DNA of 64,000 bases. It comes from Aromatoleum toluolicum (lineage in GTDB: Bacteria; Pseudomonadota; Gammaproteobacteria; Burkholderiales; Rhodocyclaceae). The notes under the pieces are model-generated. The model saw nothing but the letters and a program-made list of their open reading frames with translations. It did not search any database and had not been told where the DNA came from. A program made the position numbers and the translations under genes. Location of the stretch: contig NZ_WTVS01000020.1 in the NCBI RefSeq assembly GCF_012911005.2, positions 25,212 to 89,211 on the forward strand, in the 5' to 3' direction. Shown piece after piece: positions 24,281 to 33,751 of the stretch (positions are counted from its first letter, which is position 1; each line of letters begins with the position of its first letter).

Positions 24281-25069
24281 TCAGGCCGGCACGAGCGCGA
24301 GCACGCGCAACGGGCTGCCGGAGCCGCCGACGAGCTTCAGCGGCGACGCGACGACGACGGCCCCGGTCGGCGGCAGCTGGTCGAGGTTCGTGAGGCTCGC
24401 GAGCCCGAACTTGCCGTTGCCCTGCATGATGTGGTGCGTCCAGAACGGCGGATCGAAGCTGTGCGCCTGGCCCGCGTCGGTGCCCACCGTCTCGACGCCG
24501 ACGCCGAGCACGTCGCGCTCCAGCGCGAGGAGCTCCGTCGCGCCACGGTCGAAGCCCGGCGAATGCGGCCCGTCGTCGCGGCAGTTCAGGAACTCGGCGA
24601 CGCCCACGCGCTTTGACCAGTCGCTCCGCAGCAGCACCCATGACTTCGGCGGGATGCGGCCGTGCTTCGCCTCCCACGCGAGCACCGCGTCGCGCGTGAG
24701 CAGGAAGTCCGGATCGGTCGCCGCCTCGCGGCTGATGTCGATGACGCAGGCGGGGCCGACGAAGCGCCCGGCCGGGATCGTGTCGAGCGTGTTGGCGGCG
24801 CGATCCTTGCCGCTGACCCAATGCACCGGCGCATCGAAATGCGTGCCGGTGTGCTCGCCCATGCGGATCGTGCGCCAGTACCACGCCGGCCCCTTGTCGT
24901 CGTACCGCGAGATCGTCTCGAAGCTCACGCCCGGCGAGTTCGCGAACGGCGGCGGCAGTGCTAGTACCGGCGTGTCGGGGCCGAGCGGCTGTGTCAGGTC
25001 GACGACCTTGATCGAGCCGCGGGCGAGCTCCGCGGCGAGCTGCGTCAACACATTGCCATTGGCGGTCAT
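24281..25069 (-). CDS. Cyclase-family (kynurenine-formamidase-like) metal-dependent hydrolase
   Basis: A 262-residue protein of the PF04199 cyclase family; I start it at ATG 25069 after AGGAGAAAAGC. The metal-binding motif HTGTHFDAPVHW is intact (His73, His77, Asp79, His83), and VVDLTQPLGPDTP and GVGVETVGTDAG are typical. These enzymes hydrolyse amides, lactones or isatin-like rings. Its place between padD/fdhD and padE, in one transcript, suggests it acts between the two oxidoreductases, for example on a thioester or lactone form of the aryl-glyoxylate intermediate. That role is inference only. Confidence 0.8.
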   Translation of the reverse strand: MTANGNVLTQLAAELARGSIKVVDLTQPLGPDTPVLALPPPFANSPGVSFETISRYDDKGPAWYWRTIRMGEHTGTHFDAPVHWVSGKDRAANTLDTIPAGRFVGPACVIDISREAATDPDFLLTRDAVLAWEAKHGRIPPKSWVLLRSDWSKRVGVAEFLNCRDDGPHSPGFDRGATELLALERDVLGVGVETVGTDAGQAHSFDPPFWTHHIMQGNGKFGLASLTNLDQLPPTGAVVVASPLKLVGGSGSPLRVLALVPA

Positions 25070-25079
25070 GCTTTTCTCC

Positions 25080-26042
25080 TCAGTCTTCGAGCGTGAAAGG
25101 AACCACTGCGGCACCCGCCGCGCGCGGGGACTCGTGCCCGCCGGCGCCGTCGCGGATGCGTTGCGGATGGGTATAGACGGTCGCGGAAGCGCCGCGGACG
25201 AAGCCGCACAGCGTGATGCCGACGCGTTCCGCGAGCGCGATCGCGAGCGAGGTCGGCGCGGACACCGCAGCGACGAGTTCGAAGCCCGCGCGCGCGGCTT
25301 TCGCGACCATTTCGTAACTCAGCCGCGACGACAGCACGACACCGCAGCCGGCGAGCGGCACTTCGCGCAGCAGGCATTCGCCAATGACCTTGTCGAGCGC
25401 GTTGTGGCGGCCGAGGTCCTCGGCGACGGCGACGATCCCGGCACGCGGCGAGAACGCCGCAGCGGCGTGCGCTCCGCCGGTCGTGCGGAAGAGGCGCTGC
25501 CGGCGCTGCATCGCCGCCATCAGCGCGGCGAGCTCGGAGGCCGCGAGGCGGAGCCGCGCCGCGACCGGAGCGAAGTCGTCGAAACCGTCCTCGATCGCGT
25601 CGCGTCCGCCGCACAGGCCGCACGAGCTCGCGACGACGACGTCGCGCCGCCTCGCTGCGGCGCGTTCGGGCGCGACCAGGCGCATGCGCACGACGTCCCG
25701 CCGATCGGGGCAGACAGCCATCGTCGCGATATCGTCGACACTGCTGATGATCCCCTCCGAATACGCGAAGCCCGCCGCGAGCGCGAGCCGCTCGGGCACC
25801 GTTCCGTCGCCAAGCACGCCCTCCCCGGCAACAAAGCCGGCGGCGCCGTCGGCGCCCTCGTCACCCTCGGCGGGCGTCCACATCAGCGTGTAGCGCCCGA
25901 CGCCTTCGACGTCGATCGTCAGCGCGTCCTCGTCGATGACGCGGCAGGTCGCCTCGCCGCGCGCGTCCCCGGCGGTCAGCCGGAGCGCGGACACCACACG
26001 GCTGCCGCTCGCCCGCCACTGCGGGGCAATGCTCGTACGCAT
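25080..26042 (-). CDS. fdhD: FdhD sulfur-carrier / sulfurtransferase for bis-MGD enzymes
   Basis: A 320-residue FdhD protein. The CxxC motif is SSCGLCG (Cys141, Cys144), and the conserved EDLGRHNALDKVIG, VLSSRLSYEMVAKAARAG and SAPTSLAIALAERVGITL stretches are present. FdhD moves sulfur from a cysteine desulfurase to the molybdenum of DMSO-reductase-family enzymes. Here it lies between padD and the cyclase gene, so it most likely serves PadB. It is a little longer than usual because of an acidic/Gly insertion (about residues 57-80). Confidence 0.9.
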   Translation of the reverse strand: MRTSIAPQWRASGSRVVSALRLTAGDARGEATCRVIDEDALTIDVEGVGRYTLMWTPAEGDEGADGAAGFVAGEGVLGDGTVPERLALAAGFAYSEGIISSVDDIATMAVCPDRRDVVRMRLVAPERAAARRRDVVVASSCGLCGGRDAIEDGFDDFAPVAARLRLAASELAALMAAMQRRQRLFRTTGGAHAAAAFSPRAGIVAVAEDLGRHNALDKVIGECLLREVPLAGCGVVLSSRLSYEMVAKAARAGFELVAAVSAPTSLAIALAERVGITLCGFVRGASATVYTHPQRIRDGAGGHESPRAAGAAVVPFTLED

Positions 26043-26064
26043 CGGGTGTCTCCTTCGCGGCAGG

Positions 26065-26964
26065 TCAGTGCCGGAAGCGGTACGCGAGGCTCAGCGCCGG
26101 GTCGTAGCTGCCGGCCTTGAACACGAGCACGCGGAACGCGTAATAGCCGGTGAGTTCGAGGCCGGCGACCGCGAGCATCCACGCGAACGCGGGCGGCGCG
26201 GCGAGCATCATCAGCGCCGAGACGACGAAGCCCGCCCCGATCACCAGCGGCACGAACCAGCGCGCGAAGCTGCCCTCGAGCAGCATCGCGACCGACAACC
26301 GCCCACCCTCCGATGCGTGGCGCGCGCCGTGCAGCAGGCTCAGCACCGTGACGAGCCCGTACAGCATCAGCGCGACCGCGAGGACCTGCAGCAGCCGCAC
26401 GCTGTCGGGCCGCTCCGCGAGGAAGGGCTCGCCGAAGCCGAACACGAGCGTCAACAGCACGCCGTTCAACAGCGCGTAGGTCAGGCTCGCGACCGGCATC
26501 AGTCCGCCGCTCCACAGCGCGATCGCCGTCGAATGCGACATCGCGAAGCCCTGGTAGACCATGATGACGAAGCACGCGACCAGCGCAACCGCTGCGACGA
26601 GCTGCGACACCCCGGCCGGTAGCACGCCGGCACTGACGTCGACGACGTGCAGTGAGCCCGCAACAGCAAACGCCAGGATCGCCGCGAGCCCGCGGCTCAC
26701 CCACGACGTGCGCACTTTCGTCAGCGCCCGCCAGCCGCGCAGCGGTTGGCCGAGGTGCAGCACGTGCCCGCCGGCCTTGCCGAACAGCACCATGACGAGG
26801 CCGGCGACCATGCCGAGCACGAAGTCGAAGAACTGCGCCACGAAATACAGCCCCGCGCCGGCCTCGCCGAAGAAGAACGCGGTGGCCATCTGCACGCCCC
26901 ACGCCTTCTGCAGGCCGACGCCGACGCGGAACGTCCCGTCCGCGATGCGGTTGCTCGCGATCAT
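26065..26964 (-). CDS. padD: PadD-like membrane anchor subunit (NrfD/DmsC type)
   Basis: A 299-residue integral membrane protein with about eight hydrophobic segments. It starts at ATG 26964 after AAGGAGATTCTG. The opening WGVQMATAFFFGEAGAGLYF and the conserved SRGLAAILA region place it with NrfD/PsrC-type quinone-reactive anchors. Following the molybdenum and Fe-S genes, it matches the membrane subunit of phenylacetyl-CoA:acceptor oxidoreductase and would deliver electrons to the quinone pool. Confidence 0.8.
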   Translation of the reverse strand: MIASNRIADGTFRVGVGLQKAWGVQMATAFFFGEAGAGLYFVAQFFDFVLGMVAGLVMVLFGKAGGHVLHLGQPLRGWRALTKVRTSWVSRGLAAILAFAVAGSLHVVDVSAGVLPAGVSQLVAAVALVACFVIMVYQGFAMSHSTAIALWSGGLMPVASLTYALLNGVLLTLVFGFGEPFLAERPDSVRLLQVLAVALMLYGLVTVLSLLHGARHASEGGRLSVAMLLEGSFARWFVPLVIGAGFVVSALMMLAAPPAFAWMLAVAGLELTGYYAFRVLVFKAGSYDPALSLAYRFRH

Positions 26965-26975
26965 CAGAATCTCCT

Positions 26976-27590
26976 TCAGTCGATGTAGAAGACGCGCGGG
27001 TTGGTGTTCTTCTCGGGCAACGGTTGGCGCCCGCGGCGTTCCAGGATCAGTTGCCGCGGCCGGCTCGCCGGGTCGTCCAAGTCGCCGAAGATGCGCGCCT
27101 CGGTCGGACAGGTCGCGACGCACGCTGGCAGCTGGCCAGCGTCGACGCGTTCATGACAGAAGGTGCATTTGACGACGGTGCCGACGGTGAAGCGCCCGAT
27201 GCCCTGCTCCTCGAACGGCGTCAGCCGTCCGCCCCCGAAAAGCCCCTCGTGCAGCATCTCCGGCTCGAGGCGCGTGCGCTGGTCGTACGGACACGCGACG
27301 ATGCAGGTGCCGCAGCCGATGCACTTGTTGCGATCGACCATCACGATGCCGTCGGGGCGCGTGTACGTGGCACCGGTCGGGCAGGCGCTCTCGCACGGTG
27401 CGTCCTCGCAGTGGTTGCAGATCGTCGGCACATAGCTGCGCGTGACGTCGGGATACTCGCCGACTTCCTCCGACAGCGTCTTCGTGAAGAACACGCCGTC
27501 GGGCAGGCTGTTTTCCTGCTTGCACGCGACCGCGCACGCGTTGCAGCCGATGCAGCGGCGCAGATCGAAAACCATCCCCCACGTGGCCAT
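26976..27590 (-). CDS. padC: PadC-like four-cluster Fe-S subunit
   Basis: A 204-residue ferredoxin subunit of the DmsB/PsrB/NrfC type. It begins MATWGMVFDLRRCIGCNACAVAC (first cluster Cys13/16/19/23 plus Cys partners), followed by CNHCEDAPCESACPTGA, CIGCGTCIVACPYDQR and CTFCHERVDAGQLPACVATCP. It would connect the molybdenum site of PadB with the membrane anchor PadD. Its ATG shares one base with the padB stop (TGATG). Confidence 0.85.
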   Translation of the reverse strand: MATWGMVFDLRRCIGCNACAVACKQENSLPDGVFFTKTLSEEVGEYPDVTRSYVPTICNHCEDAPCESACPTGATYTRPDGIVMVDRNKCIGCGTCIVACPYDQRTRLEPEMLHEGLFGGGRLTPFEEQGIGRFTVGTVVKCTFCHERVDAGQLPACVATCPTEARIFGDLDDPASRPRQLILERRGRQPLPEKNTNPRVFYID

Positions 27591-30205
27591 CAGTGCGCCC
27601 TCCCCTTGCCGCTCATCTGCCCAAACACCGAGTTGCCCGCGGCGATATCCGTCGGCACGCCGGCAAGCTTGATCAGCCTGACCCTGGCGACCGTTTCAGG
27701 CTGGCCGCTGCACGCGTCGGTGTGCCGCAGGTTCGCCGGCAGCAGTTGGTTGAAGTTGCCGCCGCCGTGGCGCACGCCGGTGTTCTGCGTCGCGACCCGC
27801 GACAGCGCGTTCGACACGCACACCGCATCGGGATGGACGCCTTCGGACAGCGCGAGCTTCGCGACGATCGCACCGTACGGCGACTCGATGCGCACGACGT
27901 CGCCGTCGTCGAGCCTCTTCTCGCGCGCGGTCTTCGGGTTCAGTAGCACCGCGGTATGCACCGGGTCCTTGAACACGATGTCGTTGATCCACGGGTTGCC
28001 GATGCTCTCGCCGAAGTTGATCTGGATGTCCTTGAACGTGATCGCGTAGAGGTCGAAGTCGGCCGGCTCCAGATGCACCGGGTCGGGCACCGCCGTCGGC
28101 AGGGGCTGGTAGTCGCCCCACTCCCACTCGTGGCGGAACGGCACGTCGGCCGCCTCCATCTTCTGCCGCAGCGTGTCGCGCGCGCGGACGATGTCCTCGA
28201 GATAGAAGTGCAGCCGCATCCCGTCCCACGGCCGGTACCACTTGTCCGGACGGCGCGGCGTCACCGCGTGGCCGTGCTCGACGTACCAGTCGAGCCCCTG
28301 CCCGTTCCACAGCTTGCCCTTGCGCTCGGCGATCTCGCGGTCGCTGTATTTGCGGTTCGGCTCGAGCAGCAGCTCGGGCTTCTGGTGGAAGCCGTTGACG
28401 AAGTTGAGGATGCCGTTCCAGGTCTCGAGCAGCCCCAGCCGCTCGGAGATCTCGTAGAAGATCTCCTCCTCGCTCTTCGTGTCGTACAGCGGCGGCGTTG
28501 CGGGCTGGCGCAGGCACATGCCCTCGTGATGCGGCGGTTCGATCATCGTCATGTTCCACGACTCGAGCAGGTCGTGCGACGGCAGGATCACGTCGGCCCA
28601 CTCGTTGGATTCGTTCGGCAGGATGTCGATCGCGACGATGAAGCGCATCCCGCGCAGCAGCGCGTACCACTGCTCGCGGTCGCCGGGCAGGTTCCACAGC
28701 GGGTTCGAGTGACACATCAGCAGCGTGTCGGGCTGGTAGTCGAGCCCGAACTTGTCGGCGTTCGCGAGCGTGTGCTGCGTCAGGTGCCCGGGATCGACGC
28801 CGATCGGGAAGAAGCCCATCAGGTGCGTCTCGTTCGGCGGCCACGAGAACGGCACCTCCGGATGGAGCTGGTGCGGCATCGTCTGCAGCATGCCGTTCTC
28901 GCCGGGCCGTATGGCGCCGAAACCGCCGCGGATGTCCTGCATCTGGTCGTCGAGCGTGACGCCGACGTGACCCCCGGGGGTGTCGATCGCGCCGACGAGG
29001 AAGTTCACGAGCTTGAACGCGTGGTTCGCCATCGCGCTGTACTTGTGCCCCTGCGCACCGCGGTAGTAGTTGTACGCAGCGGGACGCAGCGGCAGCACGC
29101 GGCCGTCGATCTCGATGAACGAGCCGATCTGCGCGGCCTTCGCGAACTCGCGCGCGATGCGCCGCGTCGTCGTCGCAGGCACCGTCGTCAACTTCTCCAT
29201 CTGCTCGGGCGAGCAGTCGGCGAGGATGTCCTTGAACTTCTGGAACGCCGGACGGCAGAGCTTGCCGTCAACGGTGTACGTGCCCTCGAGCGCGAAGTCC
29301 TTGAGCTCGGGGTCGTCCCACAGGCGGGCGCAGTTATCCACCGCGTCCCACACGCAGATCTTGCCTTCGCCGTTGCGTACGAAATACCCGTCGGGACCGA
29401 CGAGGTAAGGCGCGTTCGTGTCCTTCTTCAGGAATTTCACGTCGTAGAGCTTCTCCGCGACGAGCACGTGACACAGGCCCAACGCGAACTGGCGATCGGT
29501 CGCCGGGCGGATCGGCACCCATTCGTTGGCCTTCGCGGCGCCGATCGACAGCCGCGGTTCGACGACGACGACACGCATGTTGCGCTCGACCCGCGCCTTC
29601 GCGACGTGGTTCGCCTGAGCGGCGGTGTGCAGGTGCGACGAGAAGCCGTCGCCGCCGCCGTTGTTGATCCAGTAGTTGCAGTAATTGACGTCGTTCGCCG
29701 CGGCGAATGCGGCATGGATGAACCCGTTCATCGGGTGGTAGCCACCGCCGCAGAAGTTGCCGACCGACGACAGGTAGTTCGCGTTGCCCAGCGCCGCCGG
29801 CCAGGCCCACAGGAAGAGCTTTTGGAAGTCGTTGATCGCCGGCATCAGCTTGCGCGGGTCGTCATCGAGCGTCTTCCTGAGCTCGCGACCCACGATGTCG
29901 AGCGCCTCGTCCCAGCCGATCGGCACCCACTTCGGATCGACGCCGGGCCCCTTCTCCGGGTTCGTGCGCCGCAGCGGCGTGCGGAAGCGCGCCGGATCGT
30001 AGTGCCGCATGATCGCCGCGTTGCCCTTCGGGCACAGCCGGCCGTTGTTGCTCGGGCTCGTCGGGTTACCCTCGATCTTGTTGACGACGCCGTCTTCGGT
30101 GACGTGGATCCGCGTCGTACAGGAGTGGATGCACATCTTGCAGCTCGAGTTGAGCCACTTGCCCGGTTTCATCGAGTTCTGCACCGGCTGCGTGAGAGTC
30201 TCCAT
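27590..30205 (-). CDS. padB: PadB-like molybdenum subunit of phenylacetyl-CoA:acceptor oxidoreductase
   Basis: An 871-residue DMSO-reductase-family molybdenum (bis-MGD) protein. The N-terminal [4Fe-4S] ligands are Cys22, Cys25, Cys29 and Cys58 (SCKMCIHSC ... GRLCPKG). No twin-arginine signal is present, so the enzyme works on the cytoplasmic side. A C-terminal molydop-binding domain follows (HTAVLLNPKTAREKRLDDGD). The phenylacetyl-CoA enzyme of Thauera/Aromatoleum oxidises the alpha-CH2 of an aryl-acetyl-CoA to the 2-oxo acid. Size, subunit set (B-C-D) and linkage with padEFGHI support the call. Whether the natural substrate is phenylacetyl-CoA or a substituted relative cannot be told from sequence. 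Confidence 0.8.
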   Translation of the reverse strand: METLTQPVQNSMKPGKWLNSSCKMCIHSCTTRIHVTEDGVVNKIEGNPTSPSNNGRLCPKGNAAIMRHYDPARFRTPLRRTNPEKGPGVDPKWVPIGWDEALDIVGRELRKTLDDDPRKLMPAINDFQKLFLWAWPAALGNANYLSSVGNFCGGGYHPMNGFIHAAFAAANDVNYCNYWINNGGGDGFSSHLHTAAQANHVAKARVERNMRVVVVEPRLSIGAAKANEWVPIRPATDRQFALGLCHVLVAEKLYDVKFLKKDTNAPYLVGPDGYFVRNGEGKICVWDAVDNCARLWDDPELKDFALEGTYTVDGKLCRPAFQKFKDILADCSPEQMEKLTTVPATTTRRIAREFAKAAQIGSFIEIDGRVLPLRPAAYNYYRGAQGHKYSAMANHAFKLVNFLVGAIDTPGGHVGVTLDDQMQDIRGGFGAIRPGENGMLQTMPHQLHPEVPFSWPPNETHLMGFFPIGVDPGHLTQHTLANADKFGLDYQPDTLLMCHSNPLWNLPGDREQWYALLRGMRFIVAIDILPNESNEWADVILPSHDLLESWNMTMIEPPHHEGMCLRQPATPPLYDTKSEEEIFYEISERLGLLETWNGILNFVNGFHQKPELLLEPNRKYSDREIAERKGKLWNGQGLDWYVEHGHAVTPRRPDKWYRPWDGMRLHFYLEDIVRARDTLRQKMEAADVPFRHEWEWGDYQPLPTAVPDPVHLEPADFDLYAITFKDIQINFGESIGNPWINDIVFKDPVHTAVLLNPKTAREKRLDDGDVVRIESPYGAIVAKLALSEGVHPDAVCVSNALSRVATQNTGVRHGGGNFNQLLPANLRHTDACSGQPETVARVRLIKLAGVPTDIAAGNSVFGQMSGKGRAH

Positions 30206-30246
30206 TGCCGCTCCTCGGTGGAATTGCGCGCGTGCTTCGAGCTAGA

Positions 30247-30310
30247 AAGTTACGGGAGGCCGGCCGCGCCAACTATCCCGCGATTGCGACGCCTATCCGC
30301 GGAGTGCCGA
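30247..30310 (-). promoter_or_regulatory. padB promoter with tandem TATCC element (copy A)
   Basis: On the + strand CTATCC occurs at 30273-30278 and 30293-30298, starts 20 bp apart, within a stretch that aligns without gaps over about 40 bp to copies at 37.3 and 41.3 kb. On the - strand the gene-proximal GGATAG is followed after exactly 20 bp by TAACTT (30252-30247), a plausible -10. The proximal half-site would therefore overlap -35, the position typical of AraC-family activators. padB starts 42 bp further on. Confidence 0.6.
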
Positions 30311-30342
30311 TGTTTTGCGCGGGCGTCGGGCGAGCGCGCCGC

Positions 30343-30370
30343 AACGAAAAAGGGCGCCTTGCGGCGCCCT
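30343..30370 (-). terminator. Intrinsic terminator after the DUF1329 gene
   Basis: Read on the - strand: AGGGCGCC-GCAA-GGCGCCCT followed by TTTTCG. It separates the DUF1329 transcript from padB. Confidence 0.85.
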
Positions 30371-30392
30371 CCGTCGGCCTCGCGCCGCGGTC

Positions 30393-31691
30393 TCAACTCC
30401 CCCGCATGTACTGCACCGAGAACAGCTTCGTCGGGCTCATTTCCTGGTCGAGGTGCACCTTGAACTTGCCGGTGGTGCAATGCTTCGCCTGCACGTCGAT
30501 GATGCTGAAGCCGTCGTTGATCGCCACGCCGCGTCCGGCGTTCTTCGGCATGTGGCTCTCCGAATCCGTGTACGCGATAACGAAGGTCTTCCACAGCTCG
30601 CCCTTGCGGTCGTAGATCTCGTTCAGGCTTAGCGCGTAGGTCTCGGCGTCGACGTAATGCACGCGCTTGCTGATCACGTGATCCGGATTCACCGGCACCG
30701 ACTCGATGACGTAGGTCTTGCGCAGCTGCCACGTGACGTTCGGGAAGCACGCGCCTTCGCCGCCGAAGTCGATGAACTTGAAGTCGGGCTCCTTCGGTTC
30801 CTCGGCGAGCTTCTGCTTGTTGTGGGCGTAGAACGGCACGAGGAGGTCGCGCGTGCCCTTGTATTCCCACTTCATGTCGCGCATGCGGCCGTTGTAGCCC
30901 TCGAAGTCCTCGACCATCAGGTCCGAGCCGAGGAAGGGGTCGGTGACCTGGTTCGACGCGAGCCGGCGCACGCGGCGCTGGAAGCCGAGGTACAGGTACA
31001 CTTCGTCGAGCTTCGCGTCGTCCGAGAAGCGGCTGATCAGGAGCTGCGTGTCCTTCAGATCCTGCGGCTCATGCACCTTCAGGTAGCCCGAGCGCAGCAG
31101 CTGCGAGGGGTTGGGCTCGACCTCCGGGCGCGGATCCTGGTCGACGCGGTGCTTCCACTGGATGATGTGGTATTCCTGCTTCAGCGTGCGCTCGACCTTG
31201 CCGCTCGCCATGTTCTTGTATTCCATGTGCCACGGCCAGATCGTGTAGCTATCGCCGATGCGGTTGTTGTGCTGGAAGTTCCAGAACACCTTCTCGCCGG
31301 CGCGCGGGTCCTTCGCGTCGGGCTCCTGCGGGAACGGCCGACCGGCGACGAAGCCGACCAGATCGCCGACATTGGGGCCCAGCGACACCTTGTTGAGGTT
31401 CTTGCGCGTCGCATCGATGTAGTTCTTGCTGATGCCGAACGAGTAGGTCTCGCCCACCGCGAGCGTCGTCTGCCCGCTCTTGATGAACTGCGCCATGCTC
31501 GGGATCAGCGCGGCCTTCGCGGCCTCGACGTTGCTCTTGTCGATGACCATGCCGGGCTTGACGCCGGCGACCGTCGGCACGCCGCTCTTGTACGGGCCGA
31601 AGCTCTTGTCGACGTCGGCCTCGGTCGCGGCCTGCGCCGTGCCGATCACGCCGGCCGCCAACAGCATCGATGTCATTGTCTTCATCTTCAT
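30393..31691 (-). CDS. DUF1329 family periplasmic protein
   Basis: A 432-residue secreted protein. The first 21 residues are a signal peptide (MKMKTMTSMLLAAGVIGTAQA). The body is beta-rich and has the DUF1329 features (YVDAETYALSLNEIYDRKGELWK near the C-terminus). DUF1329 genes are commonly paired with DUF1302 genes, as here (20 bp apart), and with RND transporters. A LolB-like lipid-binding fold is usually suggested for the family, so a role as periplasmic carrier of a hydrophobic compound is plausible but unproven. Last gene before a strong terminator. Confidence 0.82.
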   Translation of the reverse strand: MKMKTMTSMLLAAGVIGTAQAATEADVDKSFGPYKSGVPTVAGVKPGMVIDKSNVEAAKAALIPSMAQFIKSGQTTLAVGETYSFGISKNYIDATRKNLNKVSLGPNVGDLVGFVAGRPFPQEPDAKDPRAGEKVFWNFQHNNRIGDSYTIWPWHMEYKNMASGKVERTLKQEYHIIQWKHRVDQDPRPEVEPNPSQLLRSGYLKVHEPQDLKDTQLLISRFSDDAKLDEVYLYLGFQRRVRRLASNQVTDPFLGSDLMVEDFEGYNGRMRDMKWEYKGTRDLLVPFYAHNKQKLAEEPKEPDFKFIDFGGEGACFPNVTWQLRKTYVIESVPVNPDHVISKRVHYVDAETYALSLNEIYDRKGELWKTFVIAYTDSESHMPKNAGRGVAINDGFSIIDVQAKHCTTGKFKVHLDQEMSPTKLFSVQYMRGS

Positions 31692-31710
31692 CGTCGTCCT
31701 CCTCCGGGAA

Positions 31711-33717
31711 TCAGAACTTGTACTGCAGTACGAATTGCAACTCGTCTTCCTCCTGCGCCATGCCGATCGGGCCGGCGCGGAAGCGGCCGAGCGGCTCGAA
31801 TCCGCCCAGGCCGAGCGAGCCGTCGTTCGGCCCCTGCCCCGGCGAGGCGGAGAACGGATGGAAGGGGTTGCAGGTGCGGCAGTCGTCGAACTTGCGTGCG
31901 CCGCGGCCGACCTTCACGTTCGCGCCGACCGTGAGCTTCAGGTTGTCGCTGACGAGCCAGTCGATCGACGGCGCGATCGTGGTCGCCTCGCCGCGAAAGT
32001 CGTGCGCCATGATCACCTGCGGGCTCAGCCGGTCGTTCATGTAGAAGCCTTTGAGGAGCAGCGTGAAGATGTTGTTGTCCTTCCAGTCCGGCATGCCGAC
32101 CTTGCCGAGCGGACGGTCCTCCAGCTCGTGGTCGAGCAGGTGCTGGCCGAACAGCTGCGCCGAAATCAGGAACGCGCGGGTCTTGTTGAGGAACGGGATG
32201 AAGGTCGGGCGATCCCAGCCGACCACGTAACGGAACACGCGCGATTCGGAGAACAGGCGCTTGCGCAAACCGTTCGGGAACTCCTCGCCCTCGGTCAGCG
32301 CCGCCTCGAGCCGGAATACCGACTTGATCGCATCGACTTGCAGGTCCATCGACCCGCCGATCAGGTTTACACGCGGGAAATGCACGTCGAAGGCGATCAG
32401 GTACGGGTACGGATGCGGTTGCGGCTGCGTGTCGACGGCACCGACCGGGTCGAACGGGTTGTTCGCCGGGATGCCGCCGCGCAGCGACGGCAGCTGCGAG
32501 CGGTAGGTCAGCGCATTCAGCGAGAAGCCGACGCCGCTCTTCTGGCCTTCGAGCTTGACGCCCAGCTGCGTGTTCGACAGCGACCAGCTCGGCAGATGCG
32601 CCTTGCGGATGCCGATCTGGTTCGGGCCGAAGTCGGTCGCCGCGAGCCCCGGCAGGCCCAGGTTCGCGAAGTTCGCGACGGTGCCGCCGTTGTCCCACAG
32701 GTTCTTCATCCCGCGCATGAAGCAGCCCGCGTCGAGGATCACGTTCGGGCTGCCGCACTGGCCGATGTTGTGCGGCCGGAACTTGTCGAAGTTCCACACG
32801 ACGGCGAAGTTGAGATCGTCGAAGGTCTCCGTCGCGCCCGCCCGGTACTCCGCCTGCATAATCCACATCGGGATGCGGATGTCCTGGAGTTCGTCGTAGA
32901 TGTTGTTGCGCGAGTAATCGACCGGGTTGATGACGTCGAGCACGCGGAAGAGGTCGGTGCGGCCCCACACGACCTGCTGCTTGCCGACCTTCATGAACAA
33001 GGCGGAACCGTCGTCGAACGGCACGGAGCCGGTCACGTAGGCCTCGCGGATGAAGTCCCAGCGGTCGTTGAACTCGGGCGACTCGAGCTCCTGGCGGGTC
33101 GCGTCGAGGTAGTCCTTGATGCAGCCGCGCGAGTCCTTGTCGCACGGGCGCACCGGCACCGCGAAGGCGACGCCGCCGTCGGTGCGGTGGAGATGCTCGC
33201 CGAGCACGGCCATCCCCTCGTTCGGGTTGTAGCGCGGCGCCGACGGGTCGGTCGAGTTGAAGCCGAAGGCGCCGCCGCCGGGCAGCCCCGCGAGCCCGGC
33301 GGTCAGCGGGTTGGTCGGGCTGCCGAGGCCGTCGCCGTGCGCCACGCTCGAACCCGGGATGCCGACGGTGTTCTCGAGCCGGACCGCGCCGCCGGCCTTG
33401 TTGCCGTAGGTGTCTTCGTTGAGGCGATAGACGCCGTCGAACGTGCCGCGCAGCTTCAGGTTCACACCAACGTCGTCGAACGCGCCGCGCCGGCCGAGCT
33501 GGCGGTCGATGTCGACCTTGAGCGTGTTGCGGAACTTCGACAGCCCGACGTCGCGGCGCGCGAACGTCGCGTTCTCATAGACCACGTCGACGCGCGCCTC
33601 CTCGTTCGGCATGTCGCCGGCCGCGGCGCCGCCCGTGTGCACAACGCCGACGGCGAGCGTCAGCATGCCGGCCGCAAGCGGCGTGTTGCGGCGATCCTTC
33701 GTTGCGGTTTTCCTCAC
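31711..33717 (-). CDS. DUF1302 family outer-membrane beta-barrel protein
   Basis: A 668-residue protein with an N-terminal signal (MRKTATKDRRNTPLAAGML onward to GGAAAG) and a C-terminal phenylalanine (FVLQYKF), the usual mark of outer-membrane barrels. Alternating strands continue to the end. DUF1302 proteins are thought to be porins or lipid-handling barrels; their clustering with DUF1329 and RND genes near degradation genes for poorly soluble compounds suggests uptake or export of such molecules. It lies 34 bp from the RND gene. Confidence 0.82.
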   Translation of the reverse strand: MRKTATKDRRNTPLAAGMLTLAVGVVHTGGAAAGDMPNEEARVDVVYENATFARRDVGLSKFRNTLKVDIDRQLGRRGAFDDVGVNLKLRGTFDGVYRLNEDTYGNKAGGAVRLENTVGIPGSSVAHGDGLGSPTNPLTAGLAGLPGGGAFGFNSTDPSAPRYNPNEGMAVLGEHLHRTDGGVAFAVPVRPCDKDSRGCIKDYLDATRQELESPEFNDRWDFIREAYVTGSVPFDDGSALFMKVGKQQVVWGRTDLFRVLDVINPVDYSRNNIYDELQDIRIPMWIMQAEYRAGATETFDDLNFAVVWNFDKFRPHNIGQCGSPNVILDAGCFMRGMKNLWDNGGTVANFANLGLPGLAATDFGPNQIGIRKAHLPSWSLSNTQLGVKLEGQKSGVGFSLNALTYRSQLPSLRGGIPANNPFDPVGAVDTQPQPHPYPYLIAFDVHFPRVNLIGGSMDLQVDAIKSVFRLEAALTEGEEFPNGLRKRLFSESRVFRYVVGWDRPTFIPFLNKTRAFLISAQLFGQHLLDHELEDRPLGKVGMPDWKDNNIFTLLLKGFYMNDRLSPQVIMAHDFRGEATTIAPSIDWLVSDNLKLTVGANVKVGRGARKFDDCRTCNPFHPFSASPGQGPNDGSLGLGGFEPLGRFRAGPIGMAQEEDELQFVLQYKF

Positions 33718-33751
33718 CTTCGTCCTCCCCTCGTTGTTGTCGGCCGCCGCA

